Assembly (NCBI RefSeq): GCF_030287445.1
Contig: NZ_JASVWB010000002.1
Span: 62,001-126,000 of the forward strand
DNA from: Streptomyces sp. ALI-76-A
GTDB lineage: Bacteria; Actinomycetota; Actinomycetes; Streptomycetales; Streptomycetaceae
DNA: 64,000 bases
Direction of reading: 5' to 3'
Shown here: one piece after another, positions 35,564 through 43,832 of the stretch
Position numbering within the stretch: position 1 is the first letter of the stretch
How the letters are laid out: every line of letters starts with the position of its first letter
Made by a program: the position numbers and the translations under genes
The notes under the pieces: model-generated
Seen by the model: the letters and a program-made list of their open reading frames with translations, nothing else
The model's database searches: none
Told to the model about the DNA's origin: nothing

Positions 35564-35974
35564 TTAGTCGCGCTTGGGCCAGATCGGGCCCTGGTCGGTC
35601 CAGATGACACCCTTGTTGCGGCACAGGCAGAAGGGGTGGCCGATCGGGTCGGTGTAGATCTGCCAGCCGTAGCCGTCGGGGCCGATGAAGTCCTGCCTCA
35701 GCGTCGCGCCGAGGTCGAGGACGCGGCGCTGCTCGGACTCGATCTCGTCCACTTCGAAGTCGAGGTGGAACTGCTTGGGGTGCTCGCTGTCCGGCCACTG
35801 CGGAGCGCGGTAGTCGTCCACCCGGATGAATGCCAGTTCGATCTCGCCGAACTGGATGCCAGCCCAGTCCTCGGAGCTGCCTTCCTTGATCGGACGGCCC
35901 GTCACCTCGGAGTAAAAAGCCGCCAGCTTCATCGTGTCCGGGCAGTCGATAATGAAATCGGTGAGTCGCAGCAT
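35564..35974 (-). CDS. VOC/glyoxalase-superfamily protein
   Basis: 136 residues. MLRLTDFIIDCPDTMKLAAF and YSEVTGRPI open the fold, HPKQFHLDFEVDEI and GPDGYGWQIYTDPIGHPFCL close it, in the two-module betaalphabetabetabeta arrangement of glyoxalase/dioxygenase-like proteins. Enzymatic function is unknown; family members include fosfomycin- or bleomycin-resistance type proteins and enzymes of unknown substrate. It stands alone between debris. Confidence 0.85.
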   Translation of the reverse strand: MLRLTDFIIDCPDTMKLAAFYSEVTGRPIKEGSSEDWAGIQFGEIELAFIRVDDYRAPQWPDSEHPKQFHLDFEVDEIESEQRRVLDLGATLRQDFIGPDGYGWQIYTDPIGHPFCLCRNKGVIWTDQGPIWPKRD

Positions 35975-36151
35975 TCCGCGATCTTGTCACGAGCTCACAC
36001 CCGACTTCAAGGAAGATCCTAGGAGGTCGTTTTTCCCTTGAGGGGCGCTTTGGCCTGCACTTTCTGACGGCGGGTCGTCGTCTCGGCAAGGCTGGTGGGA
36101 GCGAGGTGACGGATGTGCTGGGCGGTGTGACGGCTGGGACAGATTGCGCTT
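35975..36151. other. Spacer with no gene
   Basis: No coding evidence. TGGGACAG (36138-36145) and a CTGTCTCATCCC copy (36158-36169) form a loose inverted pair near the edge of the following IS5 remnant. Confidence 0.3.
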
Positions 36152-36478
36152 GTGCCTGTCTCATCCCAAGACGCCGGCACACGTGCTTCCGGCGTCGGCG
36201 GTGCACGCCGGGGCGCACGCCCCTGGCCGGCGGTAGGTCCAGGTCATGGCCGAACACGCCCGTATCCGAGTGATCTGTCCGACGCCCGCTGGGAGTTGAT
36301 CGCACCGGTGCTGTCCGCATGGCGGGCCGAGCGGCGCCGGCATGCGCTGAACATCGGACGCCTGCCCGAGCACGATCTGCGCGAGATCATGAACGCGATC
36401 CTCTAAGTGGACCGCACCGGCGTGCAGTGACGCTACGTCCCGCACGACCTCCCGCCCTGGGAAACCGTGTACGGCTAC
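36152..36478 (+). pseudogene. IS5-family transposase (DUF4096 N-terminus) with stop codons
   Basis: The frame reads RPYPSDLSDARWELIAPVLS, then PEHDLREIMNAIL, an in-frame TAA, VDRTGVQ, an in-frame TGA, RYVPHDLPPWETVYGYLRQV. This is the conserved start of IS5-group transposases with a DUF4096 domain. It merges directly with a second IS5-type transposase. Confidence 0.85.
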
Positions 36479-37244
36479 TTACGCCAAGTGGCAGCGCGAT
36501 GGCGTGTAAAGCAGGTGGAAGGGCGTCCCCGGGTGTCTGACCGGCAGGCCCTGTGCGGCATCCTGTTCGTCCTGCACACCGGCATCAAGTGGGAGTACCT
36601 ACCCCCGGAGCTCGGCTTCGGCTCGGGCATGACGTGCTGGCGGCGTCTGGCGGCCTGGAACGAAGCCGGCGTCTGGGACCAGCTGCACCAGCTGTTGCTG
36701 AACAAGCAGCGGTCGAAGAACCAGCTGGACTGGTCCCGGGCGGTGATCGACTCCTCCCATTCAGAGCGGCTCGGCGAGGCCCAAAAGCGGACCCAGCCCG
36801 GTCGACCGTGCACGGCCGGGCAGCAAGCACCACCTCATCACCGACGGGCAGGGCGTCCCGCTCGCGGTGTCGCTGACCGGCGGCAACCGCAACGACGTCA
36901 CCCAACTCCTGCTCGACAAGCTCCCCGCGGTCGCGGGAGTCGTCGGCCGGCCACGACGCCGGCCCGACATGCTCTTCGCCGACCGCCGCTACGACCACGA
37001 CAAATGCCGACGGCTCCTCCGCGAACGCGGCATCCGGCCGGTGATCGCCGAACGCGGCCAGCCCCACGGCACCGGCCTGGGCACCTTCCGCTGGGTCGTC
37101 GAGCGGACCATCTCCTGGCTGCACGGCTTCCGCCGCCTGCGCATCCGCTGGCAACAACACGACGACATACACGAGGCATTTCTCGGGCTCACCGTCTGCC
37201 TGATCACTCACCGCCACGTCCAAAGGCTTTGTTGGGGCCAGTAA
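36479..37244 (+). pseudogene. Second IS5-family transposase, N-truncated with frameshifts
   Basis: Begins in frame with the previous remnant and reads GRPRVSDRQALCGILFVLHT, then GIKWEYLPPELGFGSGMTCW and LDWSRAVIDSSHSE. After a shift it gives RAARRGPKADPARSTVHGR, and after another KHHLITDGQGVPLAVSLTGG, NRNDVTQLLLDK, then ADRRYDHDKCRRLLRERGIR and FRWVVERTISWLHGFRRLRI to a stop at 37244. At least two frameshifts. With 36152-36478 it makes a chimera of two different IS5-type transposases. Confidence 0.85.
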
Positions 37245-37463
37245 AGCGGGCCGCCGTGGAGGGCGGGTTGTGAGCTGGGCGAATAACCCGTCACCGGGCC
37301 GTCAACGCGCTCCAACGCCCCCGCGGCGGCCCGGGATGTGCGCGACTGGCCAAGACGATGTGTGGACCAGCCCCCCACACGGAGCGTCGAGGTTTCCCTT
37401 CGCACCCCTCCAATGGCATGATCGATTGACTGTTCGAGGTGACGGACCTGGAGGGGGAACAGG

Positions 37464-38152
37464 TTGTCTTTCGAAGAGGAGTGGGCCCAGTTGAAGCCGA
37501 CGCCCTGGCGCGTCAGCAGACCGGCATGCAACTCGATCAGCTGCCAGCAGACAGCGGCGGCGGGGCCGTCGCCCCGGCTACTGGTTCCCTGGTCGCCAAC
37601 GCCGAGTCGATCAATGGCAACGCGAATCTGCTGATCGAGATCGCGGGCTTTCTCCACGAGGGGCGGCCTGATGCCGAACTGACCACCATGGCCCGCGAGT
37701 CCCGCGAACCCCGGGCGCCCGCGGACGTGGCCAAGCAGGTCGCACGGTTCGCGGGATTCGCTCCCTTGAGCCCGATCACTCCTGAGAGCCTGCCGTGGCG
37801 ACTCGGCGGTGACCCCGACAACACGTTCATGGGCCCCATCGCCATCCAGGTGCGACGCGGCGCCGAGGTTCTCGCTTACGACCCGGAGCACCTCACCGAT
37901 CAGCAGCGCGGCATGGTGGAAACAACCCTGCAGGATCCCGCGCAGAACATCTTCATCGCTTCGGAGTACCTGGCCCAGCTCAAGGCGGAGAGCGAGTTCG
38001 CCGATGTGCCGGCCGAGGAGATGACACCGGCCCAGTACCAGGAACTCGCCGCGCGTTACAACGGCGGGCCGTACTGGGAGACCGACGACGCCCAGGACTA
38101 CGGGCGTGGGTTCGCGAACAATCTGGACGAGGCAAGGAACGCACTGCGCTGA
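37464..38152 (+). pseudogene. WXG-like N-terminus plus lysozyme-like domain protein, frameshifted
   Basis: TTG 37464 after GGAGGGGGAAC gives LSFEEEWAQLK; a one-base deletion near 37495 breaks the frame, and the +1 frame continues ADALARQQTGMQLDQLPADS, the usual start of Streptomyces WXG100-like secreted proteins. Much of the helical region is then absent. The C-terminal part reads YDPEHLTDQQRGMVETTLQD, NIFIASEYLAQLKAESEFAD and QELAARYNGGPYW, which resembles lytic transglycosylase/lysozyme-like domains. The stop overlaps the next ATG (ATGA). If the frameshift is a sequencing error it is an intact secreted muramidase-like protein. Confidence 0.6.
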
Positions 38153-38463
38153 TGACCAGCCCTTCCCACGTGGACGACGACCGCGGCTGCCTCCGTGTGG
38201 TCCTCGCTGTACCCCTCACCCTGCTCACCCTTATCGCCGCGTACTTCTGCTGGACGGCGCTGGCCATCACTCCGTCCGGCACCTGGGACGACGACGCGTA
38301 CGCCGGAGTCGTGCTGTCGTGCGTCGTCACCATCGCGGCCGCCGGGGCTGCGGCGGCGCTGTGGCTTGTGCCTTCGGTGCGCAGGGTCATGCCGTGGTGG
38401 TGGATACTTCCCGCTCTGCTGTTGAGCGTGGTTGCAGGAGCGCGTTGGGCCGTGGGCGGGTAG
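38152..38463 (+). CDS. Small membrane protein
   Basis: 103 residues with three hydrophobic segments: VVLAVPLTLLTLIAAYFCWT (about 16-38), GVVLSCVVTIAAAGAAAALW (52-72) and VMPWWWILPALLLSVVAGAR (78-98). The start overlaps the stop of the lysozyme-like gene by ATGA, so they are translationally coupled; an accessory or immunity role for that protein is conceivable. Unknown family. Confidence 0.7.
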   Translation: MTSPSHVDDDRGCLRVVLAVPLTLLTLIAAYFCWTALAITPSGTWDDDAYAGVVLSCVVTIAAAGAAAALWLVPSVRRVMPWWWILPALLLSVVAGARWAVGG

Positions 38464-39001
38464 GTCCACCGCCACCGTCACGCTCGGTTCGCTGCACATG
38501 CGCGAACCTCCGAATCAAGCGGCGAGACTGCCGAAAGGCCACAACTCACGCGTCAGGTCTTCGCCATTGTGGGAGGTAGCGTAGGACGACGTCAGACTCG
38601 GCGGCAGCGATCCGATGCTCGGAGATGACGACTTTCTCGCTCGCGTTGACGGCGCCGTCCACCGTGGCCCGTGCGGTCAGGGTGGTCTGCCTCATCACCA
38701 TCGCGTGATGGACTGCGCGTAGCCAACCTCGCGGAGTCTCCTGAGCACGTTGTCCGACGAGTGGTCAGAAGAGCGGAAGGTAGCCCTGACCAGTAAGAAT
38801 TGTGGTCCGGAGCGCTTCAATTGACCGCTCTGAGTCTCACAGTTGGCCACGTCCGGTGCCCTCAGCCAGAAGGAGTGTGCCTGGTGAAGTCGATCGTGCA
38901 ACCGGACGGAGTGGCAGCCGAGTGGCCGGATCGGGTGGCCGCCGTACGCCGCGAGCTCCGGGAAGCAGTTCTACCTCGAGGTGATCGAAGAATCGTAGGA
39001 C
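38464..39001. other. Unassigned region at the end of the sugar operon
   Basis: A short minus-strand frame (about 38550-38705) encodes MVMRQTTLTARATVDGAVNA and VVISEHRIAAAESDVVLRYL, protein-like but unrecognised. The region between 38860 and 39001 is read-through sequence after the LutA-like break. No terminator found. Confidence 0.3.
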
Positions 39002-39594
39002 ATGGCGCATCTTCTCGGCCAGCATGGCGTTGGACACGTCCGCGTTCTTGAGCGCGAAGGTGCCGCCGAAGCCGCAGCAGGACTCGGCGGCGGGCAGCTC
39101 GACCAGGTCGATGCCCTTCACCGCGCGCAGCAGCCTGAGCGGCCGTCGCCGACCCGCAGCATGCGCAGGGAGTGGCAGGTCGGGTGATAGGTGACCCGGT
39201 GCGGGAAGTGTGCGCCGACGTCGGTGACGCCGAGGACGTCGACGAGGAGTTCCGACAGTTCGTACACCGTCGGCACCACCCGCTCGACCGCCTCGGTGAG
39301 CGTGGGGTCCCCCACCTGGGCGGCCACCACCCGGTGGTGGTCACGCGCCATGCCCGCGCAGGAGCCGGAAGGAGTGACCACGGCGTCATAGTCCGCGAAG
39401 ACCTCCGCGAAACGGCGCACCATGGGCAGGGTCTCGGGGCGTTACCCGGTATTGAAGTGCATCTGGCCGCAGCAGGTCTGGCCCTGCGGGAACTGCACGG
39501 AGTGGCCGAGCCGTTCCAGTAGGTCGGTCACCGCCCGGCCGGTGCGGGGAAACATCATGTCGTTGAAACAGGTGATGAAGAGAGCTATGCGCAT
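39002..39594 (-). pseudogene. LutA/YkgE-like (Fe)-S oxidoreductase subunit, broken
   Basis: From ATG 39594: RIALFITCFNDMMFPRTGRA and QGQTCCGQMHFNTG, then an in-frame TAA (39442-39444) where Tyr is expected, then RPETLPMVRRFAEVFADYDA, SGSCAGMARDHH and YHPTCHSLRMLRVGDG. A one-base deletion near 39142 shifts the frame to KGIDLVELPAAESCCGFGGT and FALKNADVSNAMLAEKMRHV, where the match ends. CCG and CCGFGG are the CCG motifs of the L-lactate-oxidising LutA family. Three lesions (stop, frameshift, truncation) show it is not functional. It overlaps the upstream lactonase gene by 10 bp, as expected of the last operon gene. Confidence 0.85.
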
Positions 39595-40496
39595 GGTGCT
39601 TCCTGAGCGGCCGGGGAGCCGGTGGAGGTCAGACCGTAGGTCCGCAGGGCGGTTCCGGTGAAGACCTCGCGGCGTTCGGCGGGATGGAGGGCGGCCATCA
39701 ACTCCCGTGCGGCCGCGACGACTTTGGCGTAGGTGGCGGACAGCCGGCAGACGGGCCAGTCGGAGCCGAACATCAGCCGCCGCGGTCCGAAAGCGTCCAG
39801 GACCGTGTTGGCGTACGGCTGGAGGTCCTCGACGTTCCACTGGTCCCAGTCGGCCTCGGTCACCATGCCGGAGAGCTTGCAGACGGTGTTGGGCAGCGAG
39901 GCCAGCAGGCGCACCGCGTCCGCCCATGGCCGCAGCTCGCCCGAGGCGATGGGGGGCTTGCCCGCGTGATCGAGTACGAAGGTGAGGCCGGGCAGCAACT
40001 GAGCGGTCTCATGGGCAACCGCGAGCTGGTGGGGCCTGACGACCAGGTCGTATGCGAGCCCCGCCTCGGCCACCGCGGCGAGCCCACGCAGCACGTCCGG
40101 CCGTGCCAGCCAGCGAGGATCGGATTCGCCCTGCACCTGGTGTCGGATGCCCACCAGGTACTCGCCACCCGGCCCCTCCCGCAGGCCCGCGAGCGCGCGG
40201 GCGACATCCGGGGAGGTCAGGTCGGTCCAGCCCACGACACCGGCCACCAGGTCGCTGTCCTGGGCCAAGGCCAGGAACTCCGGCGTTTCCTCCGGAACGT
40301 CGATCGTCTGGACCAGGACCGTCGCGGTGACGCCGGCGGCGCGGGCCTCGGGCTCCAGCTCGGCGAGCATGAAATCGCGGCGCAGCGGGGCGAGTTCCCG
40401 TCCGGTGATCCAGTCCTGGTCGCGGACGGAGAGATCCCACACGTGGTGGTGTGCGTCGATGACGCCCTCAGCGGTCTTCCCCTCCATGGCGGTCAC
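39585..40496 (-). CDS. Amidohydrolase-family sugar-lactone hydrolase, probable L-fuconolactonase
   Basis: 303 residues from GTG 40496, 8 bp after GAGGAG; ATG 40487 is an alternative. The metal-dependent amidohydrolase-2 pattern shows VIDAHHHVWDLS near the N-terminus, TFVLDHAGKPPI near residues 170-182 and RLMFGSDWPVCRLSA near 245-260. Family members hydrolyse L-fucono- or L-rhamnono-1,5/1,4-lactones. It overlaps the aldo-keto reductase gene upstream by 29 bp, so both are coupled; the lactone made by that enzyme is its expected substrate. Confidence 0.86.
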   Translation of the reverse strand: MTAMEGKTAEGVIDAHHHVWDLSVRDQDWITGRELAPLRRDFMLAELEPEARAAGVTATVLVQTIDVPEETPEFLALAQDSDLVAGVVGWTDLTSPDVARALAGLREGPGGEYLVGIRHQVQGESDPRWLARPDVLRGLAAVAEAGLAYDLVVRPHQLAVAHETAQLLPGLTFVLDHAGKPPIASGELRPWADAVRLLASLPNTVCKLSGMVTEADWDQWNVEDLQPYANTVLDAFGPRRLMFGSDWPVCRLSATYAKVVAAARELMAALHPAERREVFTGTALRTYGLTSTGSPAAQEAPCA

Positions 40497-41535
40497 CCCC
40501 ACAACTCCTCGCGTCCCCCTTCGGCCGATCGGCTTCGTCGACCGGTGAGACGACAGGGACGGGGACGTGCAGGGGCAGCAGCCCCTCTGCGCGCAGTGCG
40601 TCCCAGACCGCGGCCGGTACCGTTCGCCGCAACTGGGCCACTGTGTCGCGGACCTCCTCGGCGGAACGCGCTCCGGACAATACGCTCGCGACCGCCGGAT
40701 GGCCGAACGGAAAGCGCAGAGCGGCTGAGCGCAGCGGTACGCCGTGGCGTTCGGTGACCGCCTTCATGCGCAGTGCCCGGTCCAGCACGTGGGGTGGGGT
40801 GGGCACGTAGTCGTACATGGCCCCGGGCTTGGGGTCGGTGAGCAGACCCGAGTTGAACACCCCGCCGACGATGACACTCCTGCCGCGGGCGGCGGCCTCC
40901 GGCAGTAGCTCAGCAAGCCCCTCCTGCTCCAGCAGGGTGTAGCGGCCGGCGAGCAGCACCACGTCGATGTCGGTCTCGCGCAGGAAGCGGGCGGGGAGTG
41001 CGCACTGGTTCACTCCGATGCCGATCGCCTTGACGACGCCTTCATCGCGCAGCCGTTCCAGCGCCGGGTAGGCCTCGGTGAGGGCCTGCTCGGCGTGGTG
41101 GTCCGGGTCGTGCAGCAGGGCGATGTCCACACGGTCCAGGCCGAGGCGGTCCAGGCTGGCTTCCAGGGAGCGCAGGACTCCGTCGGAGCTGAAGTCCCAG
41201 ACTCGGCGGTGGGTGCCGGGCACGGCGAAGCCGTGGGCGAGATCGTCGCCGCGGCCGCCTTCCGGGTGGGGTTCGAGCAGTCGCCCGACCTTGGTGGAGA
41301 CGGTGTACGTGTCGCGGTCGCGGTCGCGCAGCGCGGCGCCCAGGCGTCGCTCGGACAGCCCGAGTCCGTAGTGCGGGGCGGTGTCGAAGGTGCGTATGCC
41401 CGCGTCCCAGGCGGCCTCCACCGCGGCCAACGCGGCCTCGTCGGTGACCGGGCGGAAGAGGTTGCCGATGGCGGCGGCCCCGAACGACAGCTCGGTGACC
41501 CTGACACCAGTGGTGCCCAGCGTGGTCGCTCTCAT
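40468..41535 (-). CDS. Aldo-keto reductase, probable L-fucose (D-threo-aldose) 1-dehydrogenase
   Basis: 355 residues. The AKR catalytic residues are visible: D51 in TFDTAPHYG, Y56, K82 in STKVGRLLEP and His in ALLHDPDHH (about 140). TTGVRVTELSFGAAAIGNLF and the GRYTLLEQEGLAELLPEA region are typical of the NAD(P)-dependent sugar 1-dehydrogenases of the L-fucose/D-threo-aldose type. Oxidises the sugar at C1 to a lactone. The start overlaps the SDR stop by four bases. Confidence 0.87.
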   Translation of the reverse strand: MRATTLGTTGVRVTELSFGAAAIGNLFRPVTDEAALAAVEAAWDAGIRTFDTAPHYGLGLSERRLGAALRDRDRDTYTVSTKVGRLLEPHPEGGRGDDLAHGFAVPGTHRRVWDFSSDGVLRSLEASLDRLGLDRVDIALLHDPDHHAEQALTEAYPALERLRDEGVVKAIGIGVNQCALPARFLRETDIDVVLLAGRYTLLEQEGLAELLPEAAARGRSVIVGGVFNSGLLTDPKPGAMYDYVPTPPHVLDRALRMKAVTERHGVPLRSAALRFPFGHPAVASVLSGARSAEEVRDTVAQLRRTVPAAVWDALRAEGLLPLHVPVPVVSPVDEADRPKGDARSCGGDRHGGEDR

Positions 41536-42317
41536 GCGCTATCCGCCGGGCGCAGCCGAAGCCCCTGCATGCCACCGTCGACGGCGAGGGCGATGCCGGT
41601 GACGGACGACGCGGCGGGGCTCGCCAGGTAGACCACGGCCGCCGCCACCTCGCCCGCGGTGACCAGGCGTCCCAGGGGCTGGCGTGCGTCGAGGGCTGCG
41701 CGTTCCGCCTTCGAGTCGTCGGCGGCGCCCAGGAGCCGGGTCACCCAGGGGGTGTCGGCGGTGCCGGGGTTGACGCAGTTGACGCGGATGCCCTCACGGA
41801 CATGGTCGGCGGCCATCGCCAGGGTCAGCGACAGCACCGCTCCCTTGCTCGCGGAGTACAGGGCACGCTGGGGAAGGCCCGCGGTGGCCGCGATGGAGCA
41901 GGTGTTGACGATCGCCGCGTACGACGAGCGCCGCAGATACGGCAGGGCGGCGCGGGTGGTGCGCACCGTCCCGAGGACGTTGACGTCGAGGACGCGGTGC
42001 CACTCCTCGTCGGGGTTGTCCTCGACGGTACCGACGGCGCCGACACCCGCGTTGTTGACCAGGATGTCCAGGCCACCGAGCTCCTCGGCAGCGGCGTCCA
42101 CGGCGGCACGTACCGAGGCGTCGTCGCTGAGGTCGGCCTTGAGAGCGATCAGCGGTTCGGGGGCGTCGGAGGGGGCGAGGTCGAGGACGGCCACCGTGGC
42201 GCCGTGCTCGGCCAGCATCCGGGACGTGGCCAGCCCGATCCCGGACGCGCCGCCGGTGACGACGGCCTTGAGCCCTGACAGGCCGCTCAAGCTGCTCAAC
42301 TGACTCGACTTGCTCAA
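41532..42317 (-). CDS. Short-chain dehydrogenase, probable 2-keto-3-deoxy-L-fuconate 4-dehydrogenase
   Basis: 261 residues from TTG 42317 (AAGG 8 bp upstream); GTG 42332 overlapping the previous stop is possible. TGGASGIG near residue 20, DILVNNAGVG near 90 and the catalytic YSASKGA near 150 define a classical SDR; the end VTGIALAVDGGMQGL is normal. In the non-phosphorylating fucose pathway this position is filled by an SDR oxidising 2-keto-3-deoxy-L-fuconate; the assignment comes from context. Confidence 0.85.
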   Translation of the reverse strand: MSKSSQLSSLSGLSGLKAVVTGGASGIGLATSRMLAEHGATVAVLDLAPSDAPEPLIALKADLSDDASVRAAVDAAAEELGGLDILVNNAGVGAVGTVEDNPDEEWHRVLDVNVLGTVRTTRAALPYLRRSSYAAIVNTCSIAATAGLPQRALYSASKGAVLSLTLAMAADHVREGIRVNCVNPGTADTPWVTRLLGAADDSKAERAALDARQPLGRLVTAGEVAAAVVYLASPAASSVTGIALAVDGGMQGLRLRPADSA

Positions 42318-42328
42318 GGGAGCGCCTT

Positions 42329-43180
42329 TCACGCTTGGGCGAAGGTCTGGCGCTGGGCGCCGAGGCCGTCGATGGCGAGCTCGACGGTGTCGCCGGGGCG
42401 GAGGTAGGGGGTGCCGGGGAGACCGAGGGCCACGCCTGCGGGCGTACCGGTGTTGATCACGTCGCCCGGTTCCAGGACCATGTACTGGCTCAGGTAGGAC
42501 ACGAGGTGGTCGATCGCGAAGATCATGTCGCCCGCATGGCCCTGTTGCCGTTTCACGCCGTTGACGCTCAGGCGCAGACCGAGGTTCTGCGGGTCGCCGA
42601 CCTCGTCGGCGGTGACGAGCCAGGGGCCGAGCGGGTTGAAGGTCTCGCAGGACTTGCCCAGGTCCCACTGGGACGAGTACTCAAGCTGGAACTCACGCTC
42701 GGAGACGTCGTGACTGATCGCGTATCCCGCGATCACGGCCCGCGCGGCCGCGGGTCCGTCGAGGTAGCGGGCCCGTCGTCCGATGACGACCGCGAGTTCG
42801 ACCTCCCAGTCGGTCCTGGTGGAGCCGCGGGGGATGAGCACCTCGTCGTACGGGCCGACGACCGTGCCCGGGTCCTTCATGAAGACCACCGGGCGCGCGG
42901 GGATCGCCGCACCGGTCTCGGCGGCGTGGTCGCGGTAGTTCAGACCGACGCAGACGATCTTGCCGGGGCGGGTGACGGGAGCGCCGATGCGCAGGCCGGC
43001 CGGGTCCAGCTCGGGCAGCTCCCCCGCCGTGACGGCCACGCGGGCCCGGTCGACTCCGCCCGAAGCCAGGAAGGCGCCGTCGATGTCCGGCGTCACGGAC
43101 GACACGTCCAGCAGCCGGCCGTCGTCGGTGCGGACGGCGGGCCGCTCCTCGCCCGGCGCGCCGACTCGTAGCAGTTTCAC
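42329..43180 (-). CDS. Fumarylacetoacetate hydrolase-family protein, probable 2,4-diketo-3-deoxy-L-fuconate hydrolase
   Basis: 283 residues from GTG 43180 after AAGGAG. GKIVCVGLNYRDHAAETGAA, then TDWEVELAVVIGRRARYLDG (metal ligands E-x-E), ISHDVSEREFQ (Asp ligand) and GDVINTGTPAGVALG are the FAH signatures. In the fucose route this enzyme cleaves 2,4-diketo-3-deoxy-L-fuconate to pyruvate and L-lactate. Isofunctional alternatives are ureidoglycolate lyase-like or 2-keto acid decarboxylase-type FAH enzymes. Confidence 0.87.
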   Translation of the reverse strand: MKLLRVGAPGEERPAVRTDDGRLLDVSSVTPDIDGAFLASGGVDRARVAVTAGELPELDPAGLRIGAPVTRPGKIVCVGLNYRDHAAETGAAIPARPVVFMKDPGTVVGPYDEVLIPRGSTRTDWEVELAVVIGRRARYLDGPAAARAVIAGYAISHDVSEREFQLEYSSQWDLGKSCETFNPLGPWLVTADEVGDPQNLGLRLSVNGVKRQQGHAGDMIFAIDHLVSYLSQYMVLEPGDVINTGTPAGVALGLPGTPYLRPGDTVELAIDGLGAQRQTFAQA

Positions 43181-43207
43181 TGCGCTTCTCCTTGCCATAG
43201 GTGGGTG

Positions 43208-43549
43208 TCAGGTGGCTGTCGCCGAGGGGGCCAGATGCCAGACCTCGGTCAGGTCCGACCAGTTGCCCCCGGTGCCGGTATCCGCCCAGGGCTCCTGACA
43301 GGGGCCGGTGAGCTTCCACCAGGCTTGAGTGGCCGCGTCGGCGCCGATCGCGGCCATGTCGGCCTCGAAGTCGTCGCCGTGGTACTCGAAGTAGCCGAAC
43401 AGCGTGTCCTCGCGCAGAAAGATGCTGTAGTTGCGGATGTTCGCGGCTCTCAGCGCGGCCTCGACACCCGGCCATACCGCGGAGTGCAGGCGCAGATACA
43501 GGTCACGGTGTTCCGGCCGCAGGCGGATCGTCTGGGCAACGCGCTTCAT
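43208..43549 (-). CDS. L-rhamnose/L-fucose mutarotase (RhaM-like)
   Basis: 113 residues from ATG 43549 after GGAAGGA. KRVAQTIRLRPEHRDLYLRL, HSAVWPGVEAALRAANIRNY, GYFEYHGDDFEADM and WWKLTGPCQEPW are characteristic of the DUF718 mutarotase family (RhaM/YiiL type, also used for L-fucose). Interconverts anomers to feed the C1 dehydrogenase. Lies 27 bp upstream of the FAH gene in the same operon. Confidence 0.9.
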   Translation of the reverse strand: MKRVAQTIRLRPEHRDLYLRLHSAVWPGVEAALRAANIRNYSIFLREDTLFGYFEYHGDDFEADMAAIGADAATQAWWKLTGPCQEPWADTGTGGNWSDLTEVWHLAPSATAT

Positions 43550-43832
43550 CGGGGTCCTTCCGGTGAGTGTGGGCCGCGTTGCCGGACAGCCCGGATCGGG
43601 CGTGCCTTGCGACGCATCGGTGAAGGGTGCCCCCCACGACCTGCGGCTCGGGACGCCCCCGATGTCAGGGAACGTCGGTTCAGCACGACGGTGGGGCGGG
43701 GGTTCCGACGCACTGTCAGTACGCGGTACCGACGGTGCCCTGAGCACGATCGACGGCTCCCGTTCCGTGGCTCCCGTTCCGTGTCGGCGCGCCCTGGGTG
43801 GACGAAGGGCGCCAGGGGTTGCGGCCGCCGCC
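43550..43832. repeat. Operon gap with a 14-bp exact tandem duplication
   Basis: GGCTCCCGTTCCGT is present twice in tandem at 43755-43768 and 43769-43782. The rest of the 283-bp gap between the permease and mutarotase genes holds no gene. A second promoter for the catabolic half of the cluster could lie here. Confidence 0.5.

Noticed and set aside
36140..36170. TGGGACAG and CTGTCTCATCCC as an IS terminal inverted repeat
   Set aside because: Both arms are on the same side of the transposase fragment and only 12 bp apart, so this is more a small hairpin than element ends.
38550..38705. Short minus-strand ORF MVMRQTTLTARATVDG as a real gene
   Set aside because: Protein-like but only about 50 codons, no ribosome site, and no recognised family; left as unassigned.
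39002..39594. Programmed frameshift in the LutA-like gene
   Set aside because: A separate in-frame TAA and loss of the C-terminus argue for simple decay, and no slippery sequence is present.
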